8,049 bases of DNA from Desulfobacterales bacterium (GCA_030616425.1 JAUWXJ010000107.1:1-8049), one strand, 5' to 3'; positions 1-5,985 are shown, counted from the first letter of the stretch. Made by a program: numbers and translations. Notes: generated by a model from the sequence alone, not told the origin.

Positions 1-2
1 AC

Positions 3-566
3 AATATTGTTCAAACGATCATAAACGCTTATCTCCCATCCTGGTTTTCGACCTTTGTATTTATGGGAGTCATTGCAGCGGCCATTTCCACGGCTGCGGT
101 CCAGCTCATGACGTCGAGCATAATCGTGGCCAGGGACATTATCCACGGTGTCTTTCTCCCACGGAGTAGTGACCGATTTCTAATCCGGACGACCAAGCTT
201 TCCGTCATTGTTATTTTGCTGCTCAGTATGGGAATCGCTTTCTGGTACCCTGTCGAACTGGCCCAATACCTATTGGGGATTGCTATTCCCGGGTTTGCCC
301 AGTGGGCCCCCTGCCTGGTGGGGGGCATTCTCTGGAAAAGGGCCACCAAGCAAGGGGCATTGAGCGGAGTTGTGGCAGGCTCCGTTTATTTGGTCGCGGG
401 GTTCATCTATCGGCCTGTATTGTTTGGCCTGCACCCGGTCATCCCCACGCTGTTCGTCAACGTAACCCTCTTTGTAGTAGTTAGCTTGTGCACCAGCGCA
501 CCTAGTAAAAGGGTAATTCGGATATTTTTTGATGAAGTGGAAGATTTTCTCTCGAAAAAAGCGTAA
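3..566 (+). CDS. Sodium:solute symporter (SSS family), C-terminal part, 5' end outside window
   Basis: This is the C-terminal 187 residues of an integral membrane Na+-coupled solute transporter. The frame is open from the window edge, so the N-terminal transmembrane helices lie outside. Near the start, residues AAAISTAAVQLMTSSIIVARDI match the conserved SSS segment in which small residues and serines/threonines line the Na2 site, followed by the R-D-I turn. Several hydrophobic helices follow (around 'VIVILLLSMGIAF', 'YLLGIAIPGFAQWAPCLVGG' and 'GVVAGSVYLVAGF'), and a charged cytoplasmic tail ends in SKKA. 'PGFAQWAPCLVGGILWKRATKQGALSG' is typical of the PanF/proline-permease-like branch. The substrate cannot be told from this part. 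The next ORF starts inside its last codons (532), which suggests translational coupling in one operon. The family call is firm; the subfamily is not. Confidence 0.88.
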   Translation, partial: NIVQTIINAYLPSWFSTFVFMGVIAAAISTAAVQLMTSSIIVARDIIHGVFLPRSSDRFLIRTTKLSVIVILLLSMGIAFWYPVELAQYLLGIAIPGFAQWAPCLVGGILWKRATKQGALSGVVAGSVYLVAGFIYRPVLFGLHPVIPTLFVNVTLFVVVSLCTSAPSKRVIRIFFDEVEDFLSKKA

Positions 567-1956
567 GGAGCAATGGCGGCTCATCTATAAACCCGACGGG
601 GATGTGGCTGATGTCATGGCCCTGCCAGGTGCTGTTGTGGAGGGCCAGGTCGCCGGACGTTACCTCCTTGCCTCTGGAGCCATACCCGGCACGGTTATCA
701 TACAAGGAGTCCGCCGCAAGGGGCTTCTAGCGGGTGTGGATGTGGTAGTAGATCCCGAAGCAGCGGCCGAGCATGACGTGGATGTGGCCTATCAGCCCAG
801 GGGTGGCAGGGCGAGCCTGCGTCCTGTTGAAACAGTTAATTTTGAGGAGATGATGCTCAACGCCAGCGACGAATTTGTCTCCGTGTCAACAGAGCCCGAA
901 GACCTGGCGTGTCTGCTCTATACTTCAGGCACCACTGGACGACCCAAAGGGGTAAAGCTGACAATAAGTAACTTCCTGTGCGAGCAGCAATCCACCCAAG
1001 GACTGCTGGATGTAACCCCTCAAGACAAGTTCATCGGGGTTCTCCCATTCTTTCATGTGTTCGGGCTTTCAAACGTCCTACTTTTTGCTCTGGTTCAAGG
1101 GGCAAGCATTGTCCTCGTTCCACAATACAGTCCCGGCAACCTGCTGAGAATCATCATGGAAAGCCAGCCATCCTTGATAATTGCTATCCCCACCATGTTT
1201 AGTCATCTACTTACGCTGCTCGAACGGAAAAAGGTGCGCCTGCCTGATACGATCCGGCTGTGCGTCTCAGGGGCAGCCCCGTTCCCTAAAGAGATGATTG
1301 AGACCTTTGAAAGATGTTCGGAATCCCGACTACTTGAGGGATACGGCTTGACCGAGACCGTGGGTGCCTGTTGTGCCAACCCCCCTGATGGTGTTTGCAA
1401 GGCAGGCTCTATTGGTGCGCCGCTTGCCGGGTTTGAGATGAAGATCGTGGACGCAGACGGCAAAGAACTTCCGTCAGGAGAGGTGGGAGAGATTGCCATA
1501 AAAGGCGAAGGGGTCACCCCGGGCTACTACAACCTTGCACAGGAAACCGAAGAAACCTTCCGGGACGGGTGGTTTCTAACCGGTGACATAGGTTATAAGG
1601 ATCAAGATGGCTATTTTTTTATCACAGATCGCAAGAAGGAGATCATCATAAAGGGAGGTCTCAATATCTCCCCGAGGGAGGTGGAGGAGGTCCTCTTACG
1701 GCATCCAAAAGTCAAGGAAGCCGCAGTCATTGGTAGAACAAAACGGGAACGGGAGGAGATTGTCGCCTTTGTTACTACCAGGGAAAAGGTTTCGGCACTG
1801 GAGCTTATCAGCCATTGCAAAGAATACTTGTCAAACTTTAAGGTGCCTGATGCAATCTGTTTCATGGAGACGCTTCCTATGAGTGTAACCGGGAAGGTCT
1901 TAAAAAAGGAACTCACGGACGATTACCAGGATGAGCGCGGAATCAAACCAAGATAG
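532..1956 (+). CDS. Hybrid ORF: N-terminal lipoate-ligase-like fragment fused to C-terminal acyl-CoA ligase
   Basis: Numbered from ATG 532 (a TTG at 529 is in frame). Residues about 14-97 resemble the start of LplA/biotin-lipoate A/B ligases: an opening 'QWRLIY', then 'DPEAAAEHDVDVAYQPRGGRASL', which parallels the family's RRxxGGxAV substrate-binding loop with its first arginine lost. From about residue 100 the protein is an ANL-superfamily acyl-CoA ligase. It has the P-loop YTSGTTGRPKG (130-140), LPFFHVFG (171-178), GYGLTE (270-275), TGD (350-352), RKKEIIIKGG (367-376) and the C-terminal lysine in TGK (453-455). It lacks the roughly 145-residue N-terminal subdomain that every complete ligase carries. 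That missing part is in the next ORF. Pro98 (codon 823, CCT followed by G) marks the switch. It overlaps the symporter upstream by 35 nt and the next ORF by 26 nt. Activity of this hybrid alone is doubtful. Confidence 0.85.
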   Translation: MKWKIFSRKKRKEQWRLIYKPDGDVADVMALPGAVVEGQVAGRYLLASGAIPGTVIIQGVRRKGLLAGVDVVVDPEAAAEHDVDVAYQPRGGRASLRPVETVNFEEMMLNASDEFVSVSTEPEDLACLLYTSGTTGRPKGVKLTISNFLCEQQSTQGLLDVTPQDKFIGVLPFFHVFGLSNVLLFALVQGASIVLVPQYSPGNLLRIIMESQPSLIIAIPTMFSHLLTLLERKKVRLPDTIRLCVSGAAPFPKEMIETFERCSESRLLEGYGLTETVGACCANPPDGVCKAGSIGAPLAGFEMKIVDADGKELPSGEVGEIAIKGEGVTPGYYNLAQETEETFRDGWFLTGDIGYKDQDGYFFITDRKKEIIIKGGLNISPREVEEVLLRHPKVKEAAVIGRTKREREEIVAFVTTREKVSALELISHCKEYLSNFKVPDAICFMETLPMSVTGKVLKKELTDDYQDERGIKPR

Positions 1957-2372
1957 AACGGGCCTGGTCGAGTCTATTGAGAGGCGGGCTGTTTCCCGTC
2001 CTGACTCAGTGGCACTCCACCTTGAAGGAGAGACAATTACGTACAAGGAACTGAACCTCCGGGCCAATCGGGTGGCAAATGGTCTCCAGGGGCTGGGTGT
2101 AAAAAAGGGGGACAGGGTGGCAATCATGCTCCCGAACATCCCGGAATTTGTTTACGCTGTTCTCGGCAACTTAAAACTTGGGGCAATAACGGTCCCTTTC
2201 AACACCCTGTACAAAGGTGGAGAAATCCTGCACATCCTGAAAGACTCTGGTGCCAAAGTCCTCATTGCTTTGACCAGCTTCGCCCCCATGATAAATGAGA
2301 TCCGGCCGGAGCTGCCGGCCCTGGAGCAGGTGATCCTGACCGGTGAGCGCAATCTACTCTTTGCCCAACCTG
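827..2372 (+). mobile_element. Circularly permuted acyl-CoA ligase unit interrupting a lipoate-ligase-like gene
   Basis: CCTG at 823-826 and again at 2369-2372 bounds this 1546-base segment (one copy is counted inside it). Both CCT triplets begin a codon in their own ORF. Deleting the segment joins 532-826 to 2373-2848 in frame and gives an uninterrupted 257-residue lipoate-ligase-like protein reading ..GGRASLRP|ESTAFIQLIL... Joining 1931-2368 to 823-1956 gives an uninterrupted acyl-CoA ligase of about 523 residues reading ..NLLFAQ|PVETVNFEEMM.., the normal family length. The segment therefore equals a ligase gene cut in the middle with its ends fused (stop overlapping start by 26 nt). It encodes no transposase or integrase and has no terminal inverted repeats. 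A real insertion and a chimeric assembly are both possible. Confidence 0.6.
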
Positions 2373-2848
2373 AAAGCACGGCATTCATACAGCTGATCCT
2401 TGAATGGGACCTTATCAAGGACGTTGACGGAGTTTATCAGAAGATGGGTCATATCCTGTTGCAGATCGTGGAGGGCCTGGGGGTCAAGGAGGCCTGGTAC
2501 AAACACCGGGGGAGTATCCGGGTGCGTGGAGACAAGATCGCTAGTTTTGTCATATCTGAGGTGGAAGGGATGGCGCTGATCAATACAGTGGTCTTCTTGG
2601 GCCCTCTAGATATACGAGATTTCTTACGCGTGGTATGGGTGCCGCCCGAGATAAGGGATAAGGTGGTTGAACCCCTGACCTCTGTGGAACAGGAGACCGG
2701 GAAAAAACCTGTGTGGGATCGAGTCAAGGAGACTGCGGTTCTGGCAATCGAGCAAGGGTTCCGGGTAGATATCAAGGAAGGAGCAATGGTCAGAGATGAG
2801 CTTTTCGGCTATGAGAAGCTTCGTTCCCTGGCCTATAAAGCGAGATAA
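1931..2848 (+). CDS. Hybrid ORF: N-terminal acyl-CoA ligase fused to C-terminal lipoate-ligase-like domain
   Basis: Residues 1-146 are the N-terminal subdomain of an acyl-CoA ligase: 'SRPDSVALHLEGETITYKEL', 'GVKKGDRVAIMLPN', and 'YAVLGNLKLGAITVPFNTLY' followed by 'ILKDSGAKVLI'. The adenylation P-loop and all later motifs are absent. From Pro147 (codon 2369, CCT followed by G) the protein becomes the C-terminal part of a lipoate-ligase-like protein. 'ESTAFIQLIL' aligns with the strand after the GGxAV loop in E. coli LplA (GNTCFTFM). 'GVYQKMGHILLQIVEGLGV' is the following helix, and 'GDKIAS' carries Lys202 at the position of the catalytic lysine, followed by 'LDIRDFLRV' and 'VEPLTSVEQETGK'. The start overlaps the upstream stop by 26 nt, an arrangement usual for tandem operon genes. 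Neither half is complete, so the function is uncertain. Confidence 0.83.
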   Translation: MSAESNQDRTGLVESIERRAVSRPDSVALHLEGETITYKELNLRANRVANGLQGLGVKKGDRVAIMLPNIPEFVYAVLGNLKLGAITVPFNTLYKGGEILHILKDSGAKVLIALTSFAPMINEIRPELPALEQVILTGERNLLFAQPESTAFIQLILEWDLIKDVDGVYQKMGHILLQIVEGLGVKEAWYKHRGSIRVRGDKIASFVISEVEGMALINTVVFLGPLDIRDFLRVVWVPPEIRDKVVEPLTSVEQETGKKPVWDRVKETAVLAIEQGFRVDIKEGAMVRDELFGYEKLRSLAYKAR

Positions 2849-2861
2849 AACGGCTTCTGAG

Positions 2862-2906
2862 TTTGTTGGGTTTATTGAGTTTGTTGAGTTCTTTGAGTTT
2901 TGTCGA
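2862..2906 (+). repeat. Degenerate 9-nt tandem repeat
   Basis: Directly after the hybrid gene, four 9-nt units run head to tail: TTTGTTGGG, TTTATTGAG, TTTGTTGAG and TTCTTTGAG. A fading fifth follows (TTTTGTCGA) and a partial unit (TTCTGAG) precedes. The strand is very G+T-rich here. No start codon with a ribosome binding site leads into it, so it is treated as intergenic. The 204-base gap that contains it (2849-3052) also holds a palindrome at 2957-2970 and no gene that I can support. Confidence 0.75.
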
Positions 2907-2956
2907 ACTGATTGTGTGAGCCTTTGTTCTGCTGATTGATGGGTTGAATTAGTTAA

Positions 2957-2970
2957 ATTGGTTAACCAAT
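2957..2970. promoter_or_regulatory. 14-bp perfect palindrome, operator-like
   Basis: ATTGGTTAACCAAT is a perfect 14-bp palindrome in the gap between the hybrid gene and the - strand zinc-ribbon gene. There is no loop and no T-run, so it fits a dimeric protein-binding site better than a terminator. It lies downstream of the 3' ends of both flanking convergent genes, so an operator role for them is not obvious. Confidence 0.35.
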
Positions 2971-3052
2971 AAAAACAACCGAGGCGAGTGGAACCCCTGG
3001 GTTCGTGAAACACAACAAACAGTGATAACCCAATAAACAAAATAAGGGCGGC

Positions 3053-3244
3053 TTACGAGACAATGATTATCTCTTCACCTTTGATCTTCGCCCACTCTAT
3101 GTTCTTTTTATGCTCGTCACGGTATTTTTTGTTGGCCTCTTGAATATGTGCCATCTCCATCTCGTTCTTACATTCCAGGCAATGGTACCTGAAAGAGGAA
3201 GTTATCTTCATGTCGCACCCACATGGCTCACAGGTGACTTTCAT
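3053..3244 (-). CDS. Small zinc-ribbon protein, 63 residues
   Basis: The 63-residue product has two cysteine pairs, Cys5-x2-Cys8 (with an extra Cys10) and Cys22-x2-Cys25. The spacing suits a compact zinc ribbon in its N-terminal half. The C-terminal half (about 28-56) is strongly charged and helical, rich in Lys and Glu, and the protein ends in a beta-like IIIVS. The start is well supported: a perfect AGGAGG (complement of 3251-3256) lies 6 nt upstream of the ATG. It faces away from the Smr gene across a 191-base divergent gap. The ribbon could bind nucleic acid or another protein. No specific family is recognised and the gene is called hypothetical. Confidence 0.8.
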   Translation of the reverse strand: MKVTCEPCGCDMKITSSFRYHCLECKNEMEMAHIQEANKKYRDEHKKNIEWAKIKGEEIIIVS

Positions 3245-3435
3245 GGGTTGCCTCCTGAGCTTGCCCTAGTGTTGCATAAACAACACGGCAAGAATGTGAT
3301 AAAGCCAAGACGTTTGCCTCCTGGGTTTGGTATTGCTTGTATAAGCTGAACACTTGTACGCGTAGCATCTTTGGGGTATTTTGTCAAAGCAAGCGTGGCC
3401 CATATCTTCCCAAAATAGTTTAAGAGAGATGTGCC

Positions 3436-4158
3436 ATGAAAAGATCCAAACCTTACGACACCTACCGACCTTTCAAGGACCTTAAAGCCCTTCTTGAGGA
3501 AAGCTCGTTCCGCTTCACTCCCCACGCTAAAGAACAGCAAATGGCGAGTCGATCCGAACATGAGGGGTTAGGCCTCGAGGATGAAGAAAGGCTTTTTCAG
3601 GAAGCAATGTCAGGTGTTGAACCTGTTTCCAACGACTCCTCTTCGATTGATGCAACTAGAGCGAGCCCTGTCAAGACCTCAGACGAAGATGCCGAAGCCG
3701 AGGCCCTCACACGCTTAGAGAACCTTGTGCGACGTGGGGAAGGCCTTGCTGTGTCCGACACGCCGGAATACATGGAAGGGATCGGGTATGGAGTCAACCC
3801 TGATGTGGCAAGACGTCTCCACCAAGGAGATTTTTCGATTCAAGCCCACATCGACCTGCACGGGCTCGGAGCAGGGCCCGCACAGGAAGCGTTTGAACGG
3901 TTTCTCAGGAAGGCCGTGTCCTCCGGGAAAAGAGCAGTATTGGTAATACATGGCCGCGGCCTCTCTTCTCCCAAAGAACCTGTACTGAAAACCAAGGTCA
4001 AAGAATGGCTCACGTCCGGCCACTGGCGTAAATGGGTCATAGCCTTCACCAGCGCAAGGGCATGTGACGGAGGCACAGGGGCCACCTATGTCTTGTTGCG
4101 CCATAACCCTGCCACAAAACGCTACCGTCGACAGTACCCCAAGAAGTCGGGCAGTTGA
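3436..4158 (+). CDS. Smr-domain protein (MutS2-like C-terminal nuclease domain)
   Basis: This is a 240-residue soluble protein. The first 130 residues are polar, acidic and probably partly disordered (Ser/Asp/Glu-rich around 65-90). Residues about 136-225 form a Smr domain, with the LHG motif in 'HIDLHGL' (138-144), the HGRG motif (172-175) and the GGTGATYVLL strand (212-221). Smr domains have nicking DNase or RNase activity in several characterised proteins. Stand-alone proteins with this N-terminal extension are widespread in proteobacteria. 'DTPEYMEG' followed by a short linker before the domain is typical of that stand-alone form. The length and layout look intact. A modest ribosome binding site (AAGAGAG, 3422-3428) precedes the ATG. 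It is transcribed away from the - strand zinc-ribbon gene and has no obvious operon partner downstream. The substrate is not predictable. Confidence 0.88.
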   Translation: MKRSKPYDTYRPFKDLKALLEESSFRFTPHAKEQQMASRSEHEGLGLEDEERLFQEAMSGVEPVSNDSSSIDATRASPVKTSDEDAEAEALTRLENLVRRGEGLAVSDTPEYMEGIGYGVNPDVARRLHQGDFSIQAHIDLHGLGAGPAQEAFERFLRKAVSSGKRAVLVIHGRGLSSPKEPVLKTKVKEWLTSGHWRKWVIAFTSARACDGGTGATYVLLRHNPATKRYRRQYPKKSGS

Positions 4159-4192
4159 AGCCGCAGCCCAATTTTTCTTGCCAACCTGCTGA

Positions 4193-4369
4193 AAATGTGG
4201 GATTGTTCTTAATGGGAACACCATCTATAAAAAGCGGTTCTATGTTGACTTTATTGAGGGGAAAGGAACTGTCACGCGTTTCTTACCTGGCCACAATCCT
4301 CGTATTGTTAATGTCCAAATTTCTTTTAAAGAAAACATCCAGGTCGACACTTATCCTAAGAAGGATTGA
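4193..4369 (+). pseudogene. Possible gene remnant, 58 codons, no usable start
   Basis: Between the Smr gene and the four-cysteine gene, one frame reads as plausible protein (about 'NGNTIYKKRFYVDFIEG', 'TVTRFLPGHNPRIVNV', 'ISFKENIQV', then a stop at 4367-4369). The composition looks like a small beta-rich domain. The frame is closed by TGA at 4190-4192 and contains no ATG, GTG or TTG before the conserved-looking part. It is therefore either a 5'-truncated or frameshifted remnant or translated from an unusual start. The same bases in the +1 frame give an ORF (4155-4385) with a less protein-like composition. No family is recognised. Confidence 0.35.
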
Positions 4370-4386
4370 TAGGGCGCGAAGGTGAT

Positions 4387-4596
4387 ATGAATCAGTATCG
4401 GTTTGAGCGTTGTGAAAAGTTTAGTAACAAGACCTGTGAAATGATGGATGAAATTTTGAGGGAATTCACCCTTGCTGAAGGTGACGCGGCGTATTCGCCT
4501 ATACCTGGCGGACGATTCGAGGAGGTTCTCCATAGGTGTAATGAGTGTGCCGAGTACGTAGGTTGGCCTTCCCCAAGTATTACCTATGACGAATGA
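4387..4596 (+). CDS. Small hypothetical protein with four cysteines, 69 residues
   Basis: The ATG at 4387 has a good ribosome binding site (AAGGTGAT just upstream), so it is preferred over the in-frame TTG at 4366. The product has cysteines at 9, 17, 51 and 54 (the last two as a CxxC), a helical middle (about 18-30) and an acidic overall charge. The four cysteines could hold one metal ion or form disulfides. I do not recognise the family. It sits at the border between the GC-richer and AT-richer halves, 57 nt after Smr plus the remnant, and 118 bases before the FRG gene. Confidence 0.6.
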   Translation: MNQYRFERCEKFSNKTCEMMDEILREFTLAEGDAAYSPIPGGRFEEVLHRCNECAEYVGWPSPSITYDE

Positions 4597-4678
4597 ATCT
4601 GGCCCTCCGCTATAAGCTACGTTTTTGCATAAGTTAGCAACTTGCAGGCTTCGGTCCAAGAAGAAGAGTCTGCTTAAT

Positions 4679-4699
4679 ATTTAATGATATGCATTAAAT
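4679..4699. promoter_or_regulatory. Inverted repeat upstream of FRG gene, operator-like
   Basis: ATTTAATG and CATTAAAT form a perfect 8-bp inverted repeat separated by 5 nt (ATATG). It ends 5 nt before the AAGG ribosome binding site of the FRG gene. The position between any promoter and the start codon, and the AT-rich dyad, suit a repressor site. No obvious HTH regulator lies in the window. A weaker hairpin (AAGTT AGC AACTT, 4631-4643) lies upstream in the same 118-base gap. Confidence 0.4.
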
Positions 4700-4714
4700 T
4701 TTTTAAGGTTGGAA

Positions 4715-5458
4715 ATGCCCTATAGCGCAACAAATACTGCAAAAGAATTGCTTCCTTTCATTGATCAGGCATTAGAGCATTTTGGCCCCATAGATATTTG
4801 GTGGCGTGGCCAAGCAGTTTCAGATTGGAACTTACACCCAGGAATTTGCCGGAGATCTGACTCAAACAACGTTGAGCAGGATTTTACAAATCGGTTTCGA
4901 CGTAAGGCGTTGTCAAGGCACCTCAATTGCCCTCCAATTTATGATAACAGCGGATGGCTATTTCTAATGCAGCATTATCGGCTTCCAACAAGGTTATTGG
5001 ATTGGAGCGAGTCAATTCTAATTGCGACATACTTTGCAGTAAATGAAGAATTTGATAATCCTGGTGCTTTGTGGGCCTTGTCGCCATCTTTGTTAAACGA
5101 AGCTCAGTTTGGGAAAAGGTGCATTTTTGAACCGGACGGGCGTGGTGTATTGCCATTAATCAAACATGCTTTCGATCGAGAAAGCCAAAAAATCTCAAAA
5201 GTAGCAGCTGTTTCCTCAAAAGAAATTGATGTACGGCTCATGGTTCAACTTTCAGTATTTACAATACATGGCAGTTGCGACCCGTTAGAAAGTTGGGATA
5301 GCCACGAAAACTATTTAATAAAATTTGAAATTCCAGCAGAAAGAAAAAAACGATTACTTCAATTGCTTTACGATCTGGGAATTCGTGAATCAAATATCTT
5401 TCCTGATTTAGAGCATCTTGCACACGATATGTCAGCAGCTGAATATTCGGATCTATAA
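4715..5458 (+). CDS. FRG-domain protein
   Basis: This is a 247-residue cytosolic protein covered by the FRG domain. 'WWRGQAVSDWNLHPGICRR' (29-47) carries the family's [FW]-R-G-Q signature. 'MQHYRLPTRLLDWSESILIATYFAV' (85-109) is its central QHxGxPTRLLDWT motif with Arg in place of the usual Gly. 'QLSVFTIHG' (178-186) and 'GIRESNIFPDLEHLA' (222-236) are the later conserved blocks. The ATG at 4715 has AAGG 6 nt upstream and is preferred over TTG 4709. FRG proteins have no settled biochemical role. They are frequent in accessory and anti-phage islands and have been linked to a NAD+/ADP-ribose-related fold, which is family knowledge and not visible here. A dyad upstream (4679-4699) may regulate it. 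It is the first gene of the AT-rich run. Confidence 0.88.
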   Translation: MPYSATNTAKELLPFIDQALEHFGPIDIWWRGQAVSDWNLHPGICRRSDSNNVEQDFTNRFRRKALSRHLNCPPIYDNSGWLFLMQHYRLPTRLLDWSESILIATYFAVNEEFDNPGALWALSPSLLNEAQFGKRCIFEPDGRGVLPLIKHAFDRESQKISKVAAVSSKEIDVRLMVQLSVFTIHGSCDPLESWDSHENYLIKFEIPAERKKRLLQLLYDLGIRESNIFPDLEHLAHDMSAAEYSDL

Positions 5459-5491
5459 GAAGCATATCAAGTCACTTCAGGGGAGTGAATT

Positions 5492-5513
5492 CGGGACATC
5501 CGTGACATTTTGA
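5492..5513 (+). repeat. 22-nt dispersed repeat, copy 1
   Basis: CGGGACATCC, then G, then TGACATTTTGA. Copy 2 at 5868-5889 is identical except for A in the middle. Both copies follow the stop codon of a gene (34 nt after the FRG stop here). Copy 1 also contains a second GACATCC (5512-5518), so the element has internal repetition. It resembles REP-type extragenic repeats. No REP-associated transposase lies in the window. Confidence 0.7.
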
Positions 5514-5537
5514 CATCCTATGAGAAGGGGGTAAGAG

Positions 5538-5834
5538 ATGCCGCTTAATCAAGATCAAATAGTTGATCCGGACAAATATTTGCCAGACGCCATAAAAGAG
5601 TTTATTGATAAAAAGATAGATGAACGGACTGAAAATTTCAAACCCACAAAACAGGCACAATTGGATGGCCTTATTGAACTTGAAAGAGGAATTGAGCGTC
5701 TATTTAAATTCGATCAACCTGAAATTGACCAGCTAGTAGAGCAGGGGTTGTTTGAAAATGGTAAATTAACACCACGAGGAAAGAGAATGATCCACCACAG
5801 AATTGTTCTACGTAAAAAACAAGTGCTTAGCTGA
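5538..5834 (+). CDS. Hypothetical protein, 98 residues
   Basis: This is a small, charged, mostly helical soluble protein with no cysteines, no signal peptide and no membrane segment. Residues about 15-60 form Lys/Glu-rich amphipathic helices. The C-terminal end (about 62-95: 'IDQLVEQGLF', then 'GKLTPRGKRMIHHR') has the helix-turn-helix-like pattern 'G-L-x-x-x-G-K-L-T-x-x-G' seen at the end of winged-helix domains. That is suggestive only. The start has an AAGGGGG/AAGAG ribosome binding region just upstream. The gene is exactly bracketed by two copies of a 22-nt repeat, one after the FRG gene and one after its own stop. Family not recognised. Confidence 0.65.
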   Translation: MPLNQDQIVDPDKYLPDAIKEFIDKKIDERTENFKPTKQAQLDGLIELERGIERLFKFDQPEIDQLVEQGLFENGKLTPRGKRMIHHRIVLRKKQVLS

Positions 5835-5867
5835 CCCGCCTCGCCTCTTCTAACTATGGGGAATCTC

Positions 5868-5889
5868 CGGGACATCCATGACATTTTGA
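5868..5889 (+). repeat. 22-nt dispersed repeat, copy 2
   Basis: CGGGACATCC, then A, then TGACATTTTGA, in direct orientation and 376 nt from copy 1. It lies 33 nt after the stop of the 98-residue gene, almost the same distance as copy 1 from the FRG stop (33 nt). Outside the core the flanks diverge, apart from a GGG..GAAT stretch 5' of each. Confidence 0.7.
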
Positions 5890-5913
5890 TGTTCGCTATT
5901 TTAAGGTGGCCAT

Positions 5914-5985
5914 ATGAGCATCCTGGCCGAACGACTTTTAGGTAGACTACTTCTGGTTCGGCAATACAATAAAAGGGGAATCTAA
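5914..5985 (+). CDS. Possible 23-residue leader or small peptide, coupled to the next gene
   Basis: ATG 5914 follows an AAGGTGG (5903-5909) by 4 nt, a stronger ribosome binding site than most in this window. The ORF runs 23 codons, begins MSILAERLLGRLLLV and ends in a basic tail. Its TAA shares one base with the ATG of the next gene (TAATG). The peptide is Leu/Arg-rich and amphipathic. It could be a leader whose translation controls the membrane protein, a small membrane-active peptide, or the remnant of a longer gene. A 7-bp inverted repeat (5926-5962) lies inside it. Confidence 0.4.
   Translation: MSILAERLLGRLLLVRQYNKRGI
5926..5962. repeat. Inverted repeat GCCGAAC / GTTCGGC
   Basis: GCCGAAC (5926-5932) and GTTCGGC (5956-5962) are perfect 7-bp complements with a 23-nt loop. 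They end 22 nt before the membrane-protein start. GCCGAAC recurs exactly at 6562-6568 as the left outer core of the attC site. The pair looks like the outer R boxes of an attC site, but the inner boxes are missing and 37 nt is too short. It may be a decayed attC or a leader hairpin. Confidence 0.35.

Noticed and set aside
573..590. ATG at 573 with AAGGAG two bases upstream as start of the lipoate-ligase-like gene
   Set aside because: Wrong frame (reaches a stop after five codons) and spacing too short.
529..2848. Two ordinary multidomain fusion enzymes
   Set aside because: Each lacks half of both of its enzymes, and the halves complement each other exactly at one codon position.
2862..2906. 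CRISPR-like array
   Set aside because: Repeat units of 9 nt with no spacers between them.
2624..3040. 138-codon ORF on the - strand
   Set aside because: It reads through the 9-nt tandem repeat and antisense to the conserved lipoate-ligase-like domain. Low-complexity Asn/Ser-rich translation, no ribosome binding site.
3257..3435. Promoters in the divergent gap between the zinc-ribbon and Smr genes
   Set aside because: TATAAG at 3340-3345 lacks a well-spaced -35 box, and no better pair was found on either strand.
4155..4385. 76-codon ORF overlapping the Smr stop
   Set aside because: Composition is unlike a real protein and a more protein-like frame occupies the same bases. No good ribosome binding site.
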